Assembly (NCBI GenBank): GCA_948144175.1
Contig: CANXME010002006.1
Location: 1 to 64,000, forward strand
Length of the DNA: 64,000 nucleotides
Direction: 5' to 3'
Source: Closterium sp. NIES-65
Lineage: Eukaryota; Streptophyta; Zygnematophyceae; Desmidiales; Closteriaceae
Shown here: positions 22,978 to 35,000 of the stretch, piece by piece
Layout of the letters: each line of letters begins with the position of its first letter
Position numbering within the stretch: the stretch's first letter is position 1
Translations under genes and position numbers: made by a program
Notes under the pieces: model-generated
What the model was told of the DNA's origin: nothing
The model's database searches: none
Seen by the model: only the letters and a program-made list of their open reading frames with translations

Positions 22978-25900
22978 CAGGCCCTCAGATTCACTTTGAG
23001 GCACGTAAGGGTATCAGGGTCCCTCTGGCCCTAGACCCTGATCGACAGGGTCGCCTAGGAAAAAAGCCTGAAAGTTCAGTGTTACTTTAAAAAAAAGTTT
23101 GATGCATCAGTGTCACCTATAGAAAAAGGCTGATAGTAGTGAAGCTGATTTTTTTAACTTAAAACTCTATGAAGGTCGCAAACAGCCTTCAATCTATCTA
23201 TTCTAAACCAAAGCCTATCTTGCTTGCTAGCTAGCTATGCATTGCATCCAGCATGACTCTGGGTCTGGGTGAGTTCAGTAATCATCATCTGATGAGGCCT
23301 GCTTGTCATCATCATCTTCTCTTCCCTTAGCCTGTCGTTGTGCCCACTCTTCCTCCTCTAGGGCCTCCTTTCCCGTGCTATCCCTGCCCTCTCCCTCTCT
23401 TTCGGGTGGTGCCGCCACATTGCCGAATGGGCGGCGCTTCTTGTAGCTGCGCCAGATCTGCACCACCTCATCAAAGTTGGGCTCGTACTCGAGTAGAGAC
23501 ATGGTGACGAGGTCTTCGAGGCGGGCGTCCTTCAAGCTTGCCACGATTTGATAACGTTTTGGCGTGAGAAGCCGCGCTCACACTCCACTGTGCTCAGCGG
23601 CAGCACGGCGACAGCCACCCAGAGACGCACCAGATTGGGGTAGCCAGTCGCCCAGTCGCTTGTCTTCAGCATTGCTGTTAGGCATGCGTGGAAGCTCCGC
23701 TCGTTCTTCGGGGCACCTGCGAGGATGGGGCAGAAGGCCCGCAGCTCCTTGATCGCACGCCGCTTGTCGACCCCTGCCACATAATGCGGAAGGGAGAGAG
23801 AGGGGGTTTTTGAAAGGCTGGCAAGTGCGTACACCATACGTTGATGAAATGCAATGACACAATAAGACGGACAGCAACAGTGCGAGAGCGGGAATACCTG
23901 GAACGATGTAGTCCGTGTCTTGTGCCCTGAACAGCCTCACGAGAGACTCGAGCCACTCGAGACACTGCTTGTGGCGCTCCGCTCTCCCCAGCTCCCACTT
24001 GTCAGGCATGAACAGCCGCACTCCCACCAGGGAGTCCAGGTCCTGGAACCGTGTGCTGAGGTTTTGCACGAGCGTCTCGGCGAAGGTGGTGCAGAGATCG
24101 ACGCAGGCGTCGTGGGAGCCGAGGGTCGGGTAGTCTTCGCTCGGCTTCTCGTGCAGCTCGAAGGTGTGTGTCGTGGGCCGCCCGTCCGAGTCGACTCCCT
24201 GCACCTTCACCTCGGGATTGCCCCCGTCAGGCCCGTGCTTCTTGATGAACGGGGAGAGGCGCGCGCTCACCCCGCCTTTAAAGTCGTCACCACAGTCGAC
24301 GTAGCGGGACACTAGGAATGAAATTGACCGGCGGATCTGCCCGTGGACACTTGCAATGTCCAGCTGTTAGGGGTCAACAGGGCGAACAGAGGATGGAGAG
24401 AAGGCCAAATCAGTGCAAAGCAGATTCTGCTTAAGCAGTACATCAAACAGTGACTCTCAAGCCGAAACAAGGCACACAATCCAGCAACGATAGTAACCAG
24501 GCTCACCTCACGCTGCTGGAATGCCCTGTTCAGCACATTGAGCTGCTCGAGGACGTCTGCAAGGAAGTATAGCAGAAAGTGAAACCTGTAGCTCGTGGCG
24601 AGCTCGTAGAGGGTGCTGTCCCACTCATACAGCATCACGATCAGCGCGGGGAAGACCTCTACCGCGCGCAGAATGGCGTCACCGTGGGAGAGCCAGCGGA
24701 CGTCGTGGATCCCTTGTAGCTCCAGGTTTGTTTTCGTGAACACCTCCTGCACGCCAATGAAGCGTTGATGCCACGGGCCAGAACGCCCCAAATGCTCTGC
24801 CACTTGGCGGAGCAGGGAGTCCACCATGCCGAACTCGGGGAGTTGTTCAGCGGCGTCCTTTGCTGCGAGGGCCTCCCTGCATGCACACCAGCATTAAAAC
24901 GGCTCAAGGAGGGGTTAGCAGAGGATGCAGCAGGGACTGTATGGAAGCAGTAAACAGAAGATGAAAACAGACCTGTGGGCGATGCAGTGGCTCGAAACAA
25001 GATGCGGGATGCGGAGGCGAAGTTGAGCGACAAGGCCGTTGTGTTTCCCCATCATCACACTCGCTCCGTCAGTGCTTATGCCGGATATCCTCGCCAGTTC
25101 AATGCCTAGGGCCTGCAGGTGGGACAAGAGCACTGAGAGGAGAGAGGCTGCATCGCCCTTCTCCACGGTCAGCAGGGCAAGGAACTCAGTCACGGGATGA
25201 TTTTCACGGATGAATGTCGCGAAAACAATCATATGATTTCCCCGACACCTATCCGTGCTTTCGTCGCATGTGACGCCAATGTATGGGCTGCTGAGGATGT
25301 GCTGCAGTTGCGTTGTGTGCAACCATGTGGCCATCGACTGTGTCAGCTGTCCGAAGCCGTAGCTGCAGCGCATGTCAAACAACACAACGTCAGATAATTC
25401 GGTTGATTTTCACAAACACGGTTGCAGTTAGATTAATTCAACACTCACGTAGTATAATAGGTTCCGTAGCCTTTTGCTGGGAACCCGGGCACATTGAGTC
25501 GCGCAAGGTAGCGCACAAGATTCACCCATAATTCTATGGGTGCATCTTGCTTGGTCACGAAGAGCAGGGAGTCGAGGAGCTTGACGACCCGCTCCTTCTC
25601 CGTGTCGCGAGCGAGATTGTCGTCGTTGATCCGTGGCTGCGTAGCGGCATCGTGGAGAAGCTTCTGCTGGTGTTTCAACGCCTCCTTGTGCTTGGTAGTT
25701 GCCGCATGCCGTTTGAACGCCTGCGTCTGAACGTCTGTGGAGCCCTTTCCGCCTCTCCCACACGGTCCAGCGTAGCCTGCGTGCATCGTACAGATGCTGC
25801 ACTTGAAAGCGGGGAAACCGTCAGTTTTTTTTAGCAGAATAAGCCAAGAAAATCGCTCGAGCCACTCGCTTTTGTACTTATACAGAGCCTCCGCATAGGT

Positions 25901-26900
25901 TGCGTCTGGCCCAGCCGGTTTAGAAGGCCCAGGTGTTGAGGGCGACGCCTGCGTGCCTGCGGTCGCGGGCGTCGACAGTTGGTTGGCTGGCGAAGCCGGT
26001 ATTGCACCAGCAGGACCTCCCGTCTTGGGCCACGGGAGCGTTGACTGCGTGTACCTGGCGGCCTTCTTAGCCACTGGCACCGCTTTCTTCACCTGAAGGG
26101 TTGGAGCTGTCTTGCTCCAACACGGGCGCAGTAGGGGAGGGACATAGAGGCTCGTCGATGGGTTCAAATGGAATATCGACGGTCGGCGCGACTGCAGGCG
26201 CCTTTCCATGGTTATCTACAGCCGCTAAGTTGGAGAATAGCAGATCCAGCCCGGTAACGGCCGCGGACAGATCAATTGGCGAACGACGAGCGGGTTCATC
26301 GCCGGGGTCATCAGGTCGTTCAATAACGTCCGGGTGGTCCGCCATTGATTGCGCTGTGAACAAGCAACATCTAACGGGACTCCCTAGCTAGCTGAACGAT
26401 GGAGGTTTGCCAGGAAGAGAGGACACACGGCTGACTGCCTCTTGGTACACCAGGCAGCAACGCGATGAAACCTTACCCTTGCTAGATGGAAGGAAAGCAT
26501 GGAGCAGACTGGGGTGGGAGACTGGATGGCTGGCAGCACGACTGGGCGGCGTGGATGCATCCGTGCTTGCCAGCTTGACTTAGACAAAACGGGCCAGAGG
26601 ACCACAGGTGCTTCACATGGGCCTGAATCCCTCGTTGCGCTGCCTGCCAGCATCGCTGTGCTGCAACCTTGTAATTGGCCGAATCAGGAAATGCTGTCAA
26701 AGTGGCCAATCACCGCACCACGCGCGCCAACAACGCATCCCTCTACGAGGCAAATTTGTCTGCTACTCACCGCCACGCCCTGCTAACACCGCGGGAATCT
26801 GATATTCCCTGTACAGCCGGGCAACTACACACGAACCGTGTAGGAATCGCTTTCAGGGTCGGATGCGTTACAACGTAGTGGAATCAGTGTCACTAGAAAA
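22978..26900 (-). mobile_element. hAT DNA transposon 1 (right end not defined)
   Basis: The left (3') end is proposed at 22978, where CAGGCCCTCAGATTC starts. It resembles the terminal inverted repeat of hAT 2 (CAGGGCCTCAGAT) and is followed by a similar subterminal stretch. The 8 bases before it are GCTACAAT. No matching right end with that duplication was found. A/T-rich motifs of the type TCAGTGTCAC...AGAAAAA recur at about 23108 and 26885, suggesting subterminal repeats on both sides of the gene. The end at 26900 is therefore approximate. It contains a broken five-exon transposase gene. Confidence 0.6.
23275..26345 (-). pseudogene. hAT transposase 1, five exons, two frameshifts
   Basis: Exons on the minus strand: 26345-25449, 25362-24973, 24876-24507, 24363-23898, 23773-23275, all with GT/AG borders. 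Exons 2, 3 and 4 (390, 370 and 466 bases) match hAT 2 exactly in length and phase. Features in order: Pro/Ser/Thr-rich N-terminus, BED-like zinc finger (FKCSICTMHAG...HAATTKHKEA), transposase core with VTCDESTD and ISTDGASVMMG, the region with RWLSHGDAILRA, and the hAT C-terminal dimerisation region (YPNLVRLWVAVAVLPLSTVECERGFSRQ). It ends in an Asp/Glu-rich tail. The frame changes within exon 1 (26067-26209 overlap of two frames). In exon 5, seven bases are missing relative to hAT 2 near 23540, just after VIKSW, so the C-terminal half of the dimerisation region is out of frame. Confidence 0.85.
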
Positions 26901-27565
26901 AAATTGCTGAAAGTTCAGAGTCATGTGCTAGGTGAAGGCTGAAAAATCAGCCCCACAAAAAGCTGAACACTGGAAAATCAGTGTAGGTTAAAAAAAACAC
27001 AGTGTTTAGGCAAGTATTACAATGAACCAGCATGTATCACATCAGTTGTGCCAGTCAGCTAGCTGAAACAATACCTATCACTACTATGCTAAAACCTAAA
27101 CACTGTGTTTCAAGCCAACTAACCGTGTTGTAAACAAGAAACAGACTATGCATATAATACCTTGTTCATGTGCTGTAGGCAGAAATTAGTCAACGAGTCA
27201 ACGTTGGACAAACTAACCAAACCTGCCCAATATGTTCAGCATACCATGAGGGACCAGTAAACACACCCACATTTCCAAAACTCAGGCAGTTTACATCCTT
27301 GGAAGCTATGAAAGAGGTAGTGAAGTCAGTGTTCCTTCAAGAAAGTAACCAACATTAAGTGTCTGAAGTCCTATCTTTTGCTTATATAAGGCCATACTAT
27401 GTTATTTGGAGCCGTTTCAGTTAAGAAAACATCAAGTGATGATCGCCCCTAATCTGCAGGCATTTGTTGGGGCTCTTTATTCACATCTTTGAAAGATGAA
27501 GTGACTAGTTTTACATCAATGTAATACATGTATACATTACGTTGTACATCTCCAATTCTCGAGTT

Positions 27566-27614
27566 CGACGGTAACGCAGCCGAGTTCTCGAGTTCGACGG
27601 CTGCGTTACCGTCG
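27566..27614. repeat. Perfect 17-bp hairpin
   Basis: Arms CGACGGTAACGCAGCCG (27566-27582) and its exact complement (27598-27614) are separated by 15 bases. The 5' flank and loop also share a direct repeat TCTCGAGTTCGACGG. No run of T follows, and its function is unknown. Confidence 0.8.
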
Positions 27615-27819
27615 CTTAGGGCGCGAACCGTCTGCGATTCGCTCGTGAGCCGATCTAACGGCTAAGGCGATGTAACACCATTTATTAACATTTTAATGAA
27701 TTTCGCGAGTCATATAACTAAAAGATATATGAAAGCTCGTCCTGGCTCGTCGGGCAGAGCTAGTTCGCCGATAATTTTGGCTGTAAAAAATCAAAACCTC
27801 GTCCTGGCTCGTCCTGGAG

Positions 27820-27822
<3 letters not shown>

Positions 27823-27851
<29 letters not shown>
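27823..27851 (+). repeat. 29-base poly-G run
   Basis: An uninterrupted run of 29 G, preceded by GGAGGGA, lies 33 bp outside the left terminal repeat of hAT 2. It could form G-quadruplex structures. Its exact length in an assembly is uncertain. Confidence 0.85.
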
Positions 27852-27852
<1 letters not shown>

Positions 27853-27883
27853 GGCATCCGCGGGAGCGTTCATATATCCATGG

Positions 27884-27896
27884 CAGGGCCTCAGAT
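27884..27896 (+). repeat. Left terminal inverted repeat of hAT 2
   Basis: CAGGGCCTCAGAT, 13 of 13 complementary to 37941-37953. Confidence 0.9.
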
Positions 27897-28500
27897 ATCA
27901 GGATAATTTATCCTGATTCTCCTGAATTCAGTATAGCTGTGGGGTCCCAGTCCTGGAAAAACAACATAAGTGAAAAAGTTGTCCTGGAATTTCAGTATAG
28001 GTGTTAAGTTGCGTGCTGGAATTTCAGTATAGACATGTAGGTTCAGCCCTGGTGGTTCTGTGTAGTGTTGAGAGTCGTCCTGAATCTAGTACTGCGCCAA
28101 TTTCGCCCGGGGCCGAGTGTACCCAACCACCGACCAGGTACTGCGTTACTTTTTTCGCCGTAATTGACGCCCTGACTTTGATGCCTCTGCTGGAAACCAC
28201 GCTGCGCCAACCGTGGCAACCTGCATCGCTGTAATATCGACCAATGAGAGTGCGCCGCGCTCACTTTACACGATGAGGCCATCTTTACACAAACCAACTG
28301 TAGGTTCACGCGGGGTTGGTTTGGATGGCAAGGTTCAGGCAGGAATCTTTCTGATTCCCTCGAGCGCTCCTTCCTCTCCATCTTGCTGTTGAGTGCCTAC
28401 CAAACCCCTGGCTCACTCCCAAGAATCTTTGTTTCCCCCGTGATTTTGCTAGCTCGTCGTAGGTTTGTCTCAGAGCACAATCGACCACTGCTGTTCGCCC

Positions 28501-31500
28501 ATGGCTGACCCATCGCCGGCGGGCGATGGTGAAGCACCCGCCATGCCTGACCCAACGGTCGGCCCAGTAGGGTTGACAGGCCTCGATTTCTTGCGCACCA
28601 GGCCCGTTCAGCCGCCGCCACCACCCACGGTAGATGTTGCCGCTGTCGCCGCTGCAACCATCCCTTCGCCGTCTCAGCCGCCCGTGCCTTCTCCCTCGAC
28701 AGCAGCACCGGTCGTGGTTGATAACGAGCCTTTGCCTCCGCCGATTCGTACGCAGTGGGAGTGCTCGAAGGCCGCTGGGACAACCCGGAAGGGACCTCCG
28801 AGCAAGAAGGTCTCCGCGCAGCGATACCACCAGACAAAGTTGTCCTTCGTCCGTGCATCAGACAACACGACGGTGCTGTCCGTCTCCACGCAAGATCCGG
28901 AACCCACTGTTCTTATTGAAACCGCCCCCACTGCTTCCTCTGACACCGAAATACCCGACATCGCTGAGGAGAAGTACCAGGAAGCTCTGCTCATGTTCAA
29001 GAGGAGGTGGAACGAAGACTTCCCGTGGCTTATCATTTGTCAAACCAACTATGGTTTCCCTTCTATGAAGTGCACCGTGTGTATGGAGTATGCAGGCACA
29101 GGAACGAACTTCGGGAAAGGCGAGGGGGCACTGGATGTGCAGACGCAAGCCATGCAGCAACATCAGCGAACAACGAAGCACAAGGACGCTATTCGCAACC
29201 AGGAGCTGGCGTTGGCGAACGCAACCGGGCAGCATCGCATCCCCGACTGCCCGACGGCGCGTGACCTCGAGCATGATGCTGTGCAGTCGCTGCTGGACAC
29301 GCTGTTGTTCATTACAAGGACCGACGCACCCATCGAGATGTGGGTGCAACTCGTACGGCACCTTGCTTCCCGCGGTACGCCAGGATTCCCAAAGAACGGC
29401 TACGGCGCTTATTATACAACGTAAGTGATGCCTCTGATTTTTAAAGTGACAACTTGGTTGCCGTAACGTACGGGTTTCCTAACTGTGTCTGCGCAGGTAC
29501 GGGTTCCAGGAACTGGTATCGGCTACAGCGACTTATCTTCGTGCGAAGCAACGCGAGTTCATAGACTCAAGCCCCTTCATTGGCTTGAGCTGTGATGAGA
29601 GCACCGACCGCGTGCGGGGGAAGCACATGATTGTCTTCGTCACGTTTTTGAGAGAACACGAGGTGACCACGGAATTTCTGACGCTCTTGACCGTGGAGAA
29701 ATGTGACGCAGGATCACTGTATGCAGTGCTCGTCGGCTACCTCGACAGCATCAACGTGCCCCTAGGCAAGATCGCAGGGATCAGCACCGACGGCGCTCCA
29801 GTCATGCTCGGCGGCACCAACGGTCTCACTGGGCGGCTTCGACTCTGCATCCCGCACCTGGTTTCGTGCCACTGTATCGCACACAGGTGGGAATTTTACA
29901 TAGCCTGTTTTATTTATGCGTTCGGACTGTCTCACGCCCTTGTTGCTTTGTGCCTGGCAGGGAGGCACTTGCCGCAAAGGACTCTGCTGAGGCCCTCCCG
30001 GAGCTCCAGATGGTTGACGTCCTCATCCGTGCTTTGGCGGAGCATCTCGGACGCAGCTCGACCTCACGTGCAACATTCAAGGAGATCCAGTCAGTCTTCA
30101 CCCGGACAAACCTGGAGCTGCAAGGCATCCACGCCGTCCGCTGGTTAACCCGTGGTGACGCGATTGCGCGGTTCGTAAAGGTGCTTCCGGCGGTGGTGGT
30201 CCTCCTTGAGCAGCTGGATAAAACCTGTTACCAAATGGTCACCAGCCTGAAGTTTCACGTTTACGTGTACTTCCTGGCGGATGTACACGTCGAGCTGAAC
30301 ATGCTCAACCTTCTCTTCCAACGGCGCGAGGTATTTGCCACACATTTTGCAAAAGCGAGGTCTCAAACGAACTGATACTTACCATTCTTTTATGTCGTCT
30401 GTCCTCCCTGCCCCTCAACTCAATCACAGGTGGACTTGACGGCGGTTCACTCCCAGATGAGGCGCCTCGAGGTTTTCATTAGGGAGCGGTACATTGACTG
30501 TGGGCAGCAGTTCGGTGCTGGGTCGAGCGCACTGCTATCGCCGTTCCTTGCTCGGCACGGTGCTGCATGCAGCAGGAGCATGAAAGTGCAGGGAGTGGAC
30601 ACCGACGGTGTGCCAAGGGAGCATGAGTTCACCCTGCACGAGGAGCCGATTCCTGGCTACGCGGAGGGCGTCGGTGACCTGCCGTCTTGCATTCGGACGT
30701 GCCGCTCGTTTGCGACAGAGCTGCTGTACAACCTCGACTTTCGGCTTGGCGACCTGTCGAACCTCAACGCCGCCAAGCTCTTCATGCCAAGGTCATGGCC
30801 GCGAGGAAAAGAGGCGAGGGACGCGGAGTGCAAGGGACACATGGAGAAGCTGGCGGTGATGTTCCATGCGCGCGACAGGGACGAGATCCTTCCTGGTGAG
30901 TTTCCGTGTCTGTTTACACACTTCACGTTGCAGTGTAAATTGCACCCTTGTGTGAATTGTAAATTGCAGTGTAGACTCCGCCACGTAACCGCCAGAGATG
31001 ACCCAAAACCCTCGTGTATGGTTTTTTCTAACACCCCACCAAGCAGGTGTCAACAAGCGCGAAGTGCGGAAGGAGATGCGCACTTTCCTATCTGTGCTGT
31101 CCGGGGCGCCAAAGGAGGAGCAGTCGTTCCATGCTGGCTTGCGGGCGATATTGTCAACATTGGACTGGCAGCGGACCTATCCGAACCTGGTGCGGCTGTG
31201 GGCGGCCGTCGCGGTGTTGCCTCTCAGCACGGTGGAGTGCAAGCGCGGATTTTCGCGCCAAAACGTGATCAAGAGCTGGATCCGGACCAGCTTGCATGAC
31301 GCGAAGCTGGCCGACCTCATGACGCTCAGCTTGTTAGACTACGACATGGTGTGGAGCGAAGTCGTGGCATTGTGGCGCAGCACCAGGAAGAGGCGACCCA
31401 CCAAGCGAAAGGCAGCAACTGTGGATGTATCGAGGAGGAGTGGCACAGGGTTCCGGGGGTCACTAGCAGAGAAGCGTGACCATCATCACGCTGCTGAGGA

Positions 31501-31600
31501 GGGTGATGATGATGCTGTAGACAGTGGAAGGGACAATGCTGAAGACGATGCCTCTGAAGATGATCAGGTGGAGGCAGAGGATGATGATGAGGGGTACTGA
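28501..31600 (+). CDS. hAT transposase 2, five exons, intact (899 aa)
   Basis: Exons 28501-29420, 29497-29886, 29961-30330, 30430-30895 and 31047-31600 have GT/AG borders and consistent phases (2,2,0,1), giving 2700 coding bases. The start is the first ATG in frame (28501); upstream frame extension uses only non-ATG codons. Order: Pro/Ala-rich N-terminus, BED-like zinc finger (residues about 195-240, MKCTVCMEYAG...HQRTTKHKDA), transposase core with LSCDESTD and GISTDGAPVMLGG (catalytic Asp candidates), the RWLTRGDAIA region, and the hAT C-terminal dimerisation domain (YPNLVRLWAAVAVLPLSTVEC...FSRQNVIKSW). A basic stretch (RKRRPTKRK) and a strongly acidic tail ending DDDEGY follow. It would act in the nucleus, cutting and pasting the element through the terminal repeats. 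Exon lengths of the middle exons are identical in hAT 1 (and exon 2 also in hAT 3). No stop or frameshift is visible. Confidence 0.88.
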
Positions 31601-31664
31601 AGTGCATGTTCAATATTTACCATAACAATGAGAACTTTCATAAGGGCTCTTAAGTCATTATTAC

Positions 31665-32066
31665 TGTCACAGGATCGAATTCTCAATCGAAACTTGTCAC
31701 TAAAACTGAATACAAGGCCTATTTATACTCGGAAAGTGCAAGGATAAACGAGATAAAACGAACCTTCGGGAACACACCCTTCCCGATACTACAATCACAA
31801 GTGCGCATAAGCACGCAAGTCTATTGGCACTTGGGATTACGCCCAGATTACACCGTATACACCACTGTCGGCGCTGTCGGTGCCGTATAATAGGTATGTC
31901 GGTGGGAAAAGTAGGAAATAAGAGAAATAAATAGAAGGCTCTAGAGAATAGAATAGTAGGCCGATTGAGATGAGATAAAGACCAAAATAAAGAGGAGAAA
32001 AGGGAGAATGGAATAACGGAAAAATATAATAGTGAGAAAATGTTATAACGGGGACGTCCTCTCACA
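31665..32066 (-). repeat. 3' LTR of gypsy element
   Basis: 402 bp, TG...CA on both strands, flanked by TSD ATTAC and the polypurine tract. Confidence 0.95.
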
Positions 32067-32076
32067 CTTCCCCCCC

Positions 32077-35000
32077 TCAAAGCTGGGTGGTAGAAGTAAC
32101 ACCCTGCTTGAAAAGGTAGTCCTGCATAGGACGGCGGGCGTTATCCATGTCGTGTTCAGGTACCCAGGTATCCTCGGAAGGATCATAGCCTTTCCAACGA
32201 ATCAAGAGCTCCAAGGTGCCGCTACGTCGTCGTCGGTGCGCCAGAACGGCTTCGACTTCGTACTCGGGTTCCCCATTAACGATCACTGGCAGTGGCGGCG
32301 GCGGCTGGCGACCTTTGAAGACCGTGTTTGGGTCCCGATAGGGCTTGAGAAGTTGAACATGGAAGGCATTGTGAATTCTCCAGGTAGCTGGTAAACGCAA
32401 GCGGAAGGTTACTGGAGTGACCTGCGCCTCGACGAGAAAAGGTCCGTAGAAGCGAGGTCGGAGCTTAGACGGAAGATGGCTAATGTCGAGATTGCGTGTA
32501 TCCAGAAGCACCTGATCGCCAATCTGGATGGAATGATCATTGCGACTCCGATCAGCGAGCTTCTTTTGTTGCTGCTGGATAATCAGAAGACGTTTATGCG
32601 TGCGCTCCCACAATTGGTGCATAGTGGAAATGAAGTCATGTGCGGGTTGCACCGTGGCGGGTACTGTTGGTTTCGGAGGCGTGAGTGGGTTGCGACCGTA
32701 ACAGAGGAAGAAATGAGTTTGCCCTGTTGCGGCGTGCGTGGCGTTGTTATACGCAAACTCGAGAACCGGCAGATGTGCATCCCATTTAGAGATATCGTCC
32801 TTACACGCTGCTCGCAGAAGCTGTTCGACAATCTGGTTGAGGCGCTCTGTCTGACCATCCGTTTGGGGATGATAGGCTGATGACATGGCGAGTTTGGTCC
32901 CCATGAGCGACATGAGCTCCTTCCAGAATTTACTCGTGAATTTCGGGTCTCTGTCGGAGATCAGCGTGGTTGGAATGCCATGTTGCGAGATGACGTAGCG
33001 GAAGAATATTTGCACTGTCTCCTTGATGCGAGCCGTTGTGTGTGTCGGAATGAAGTGTCTCATTTTGGAGAATTTGTCGATGACGACTAGAATGGCGTCG
33101 TAACCAGCTTTGGTAGGTGGTAACCCGGTGATGAAGTCGAGGCTAACCACTTGCCAAGGCTGTTCAGGGACTGGAAGAGGCTGTAGTAATCCTGCTTTCT
33201 TCTGTTTGCTGCTCTTCATCCGTTGGCATGTGTCGCACGAGGTGACGAATTTTTGTACGTCATCCGCCATGTGGGGCCAATAATAATGCTTCGCAATACC
33301 GGCAAGCGTCTTGTTACTACCGAAGTGGCCCGCGTAGAGAACATCATGATATTCTTCGAGTAGTAACTGGCGTAAGGGAGGGTAATTAGGTACCCATATT
33401 TTTGTGGAGCCCTTGCGGTATGCGATGTCTTGATTCCAATGTAGAAGATGGCGCTTTTCTGCTACAGAGACTTCGGGGTCGATGGTGTATCCATGCGTGA
33501 AGAGTCCCTTCAAAAGTGGGTTCATGCCATCGATTTGTAAGGCGGCAACATGTGCAGGGCGACTCAGTGCGTCTGCCTTGTTCTTGTGCCCCGGCTTATA
33601 CACGATGTCGTAATGGAAGTGGGTTTCGAGAAAGTCAATCCACCGGACCTGCCGCCTGGAGAGTGTTGGTTGGGTCTTCAGGTACTTGAGGCTGCAGTGG
33701 TCGGTGTAGACAATCGTTTTTCTTCCTTCGAGATAACACCTCCATGCCTTAAATGCGTTGACGATGGCGAGGGCCTCTTTGTCATGGATGGGGTGATTGA
33801 GTTCTGCCCCGTGAAGTTTTTTACTGAGGTATGCAATGGGTTGCAGTCCCTTCCCTTGATCCTGCATGAGTACTGCGCCCACTGCTTGATCGCTAGCATC
33901 GGCCTCGATGACATAGTCAAGTTCAGTGTCTGGCAGGATAAGAACAGGTGCGGAAGTGAGTGCGGTTTTAAGTTGTTCCACGGCTTCCTGGTGCTTCGCC
34001 TCCCATTGATATGGTGTATTCTTCTTCAACAGGTTCGTTAATGGTGCGGCAATCTTGGCGTAGTTCGGTACGAACCGGTTGTAGTAGTTGACGAATCCAA
34101 GGAACTGTTGTAACTCCTTCACGTTCTCAGGGGTCTTCCACGTTCGCACTGCTTCGATCTTCTTAGGATCCACGTGAACTCCTTGAGCGCTCACCATATG
34201 TCCAAGGAACTGGACTTTTTTCAACGCAAACTCGCGCTTGGATAGTTTCACGTAGAAGCGTTCTCGTCGAAGAATTTCAAACACCCGTCGTAGATGCTCA
34301 ACGTGCTGCTTCATATCTTTCGAGTAGATCAGGATATCGTCCAAATATACCACCACGCACTCGTCCAGAAGGGGCCGAAGGATGTGGTTCATTTCCGCCT
34401 GAAATGTGGCTGGTGCGTTAGTGAGTCCGAATGGCATCACGAGATACTCGTATGACCCGTACCGAGTTCGAAAAGCGGTTTTGTGGATAGAGTTGTCCGC
34501 CATACGAATTTGCCAGTATCCCGATCTGAGGTCGAGCTTGGAGAATACCGTAGCACCGCGAAGTTGATCGAATAAGTCGTCGATCCGTGGTATCGGGTAT
34601 TTATTTTTTACAGTCTGCTTGTTTAAGGCTCGGTAGTCGATGCACATTCGCAGACTTCCGTCTGGCTTCGGAGTGAAGAGAACTGGAGCTCCGTACGGCG
34701 AAGTCGAAGGTCGAATCAGCCCTTTCTCCAGGAGATACTCTATTTGTTTTTTCATATCGGCAAGCTCTGTCGGGCTCAGCCGGTATGGTGCTCGAAATGT
34801 TGGCTTGGACCCCGGCTCTTCTACGATCTCGTGTTGATGTGTCCGGTATGGCGGTAGTTGATCAGGTAAATCGTCGGGGAGAACGTCCTGGAACTCTTCA
34901 AGAATTTTCTTGACTGCTGGAGGAAGTTCCTGGGTCTGCTTCTCTCCGTTGTCTGCCTCGTTGACTATCGCCATGAATCCCGCCGTGGTCCGTTTGACGT

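Larger units (their letters stand above)
26346..27883. other. Spacer between divergent hAT genes
   Basis: No supportable gene. It holds a 16-bp perfect inverted repeat about 85 bp apart (AAACACAGTGTTTAGG near 26995 and its complement near 27095), a 17-bp hairpin at 27566-27614 and a 29-base G run at 27823-27851. It may contain the 5' end and promoter of hAT 1. Confidence 0.5.

Noticed and set aside
26791..26811. Right terminal repeat of hAT 1 at GGGAATCTGATATTCCCTG
   Set aside because: Only loosely similar to the other ends, and the following 8 bases do not match those before 22978.
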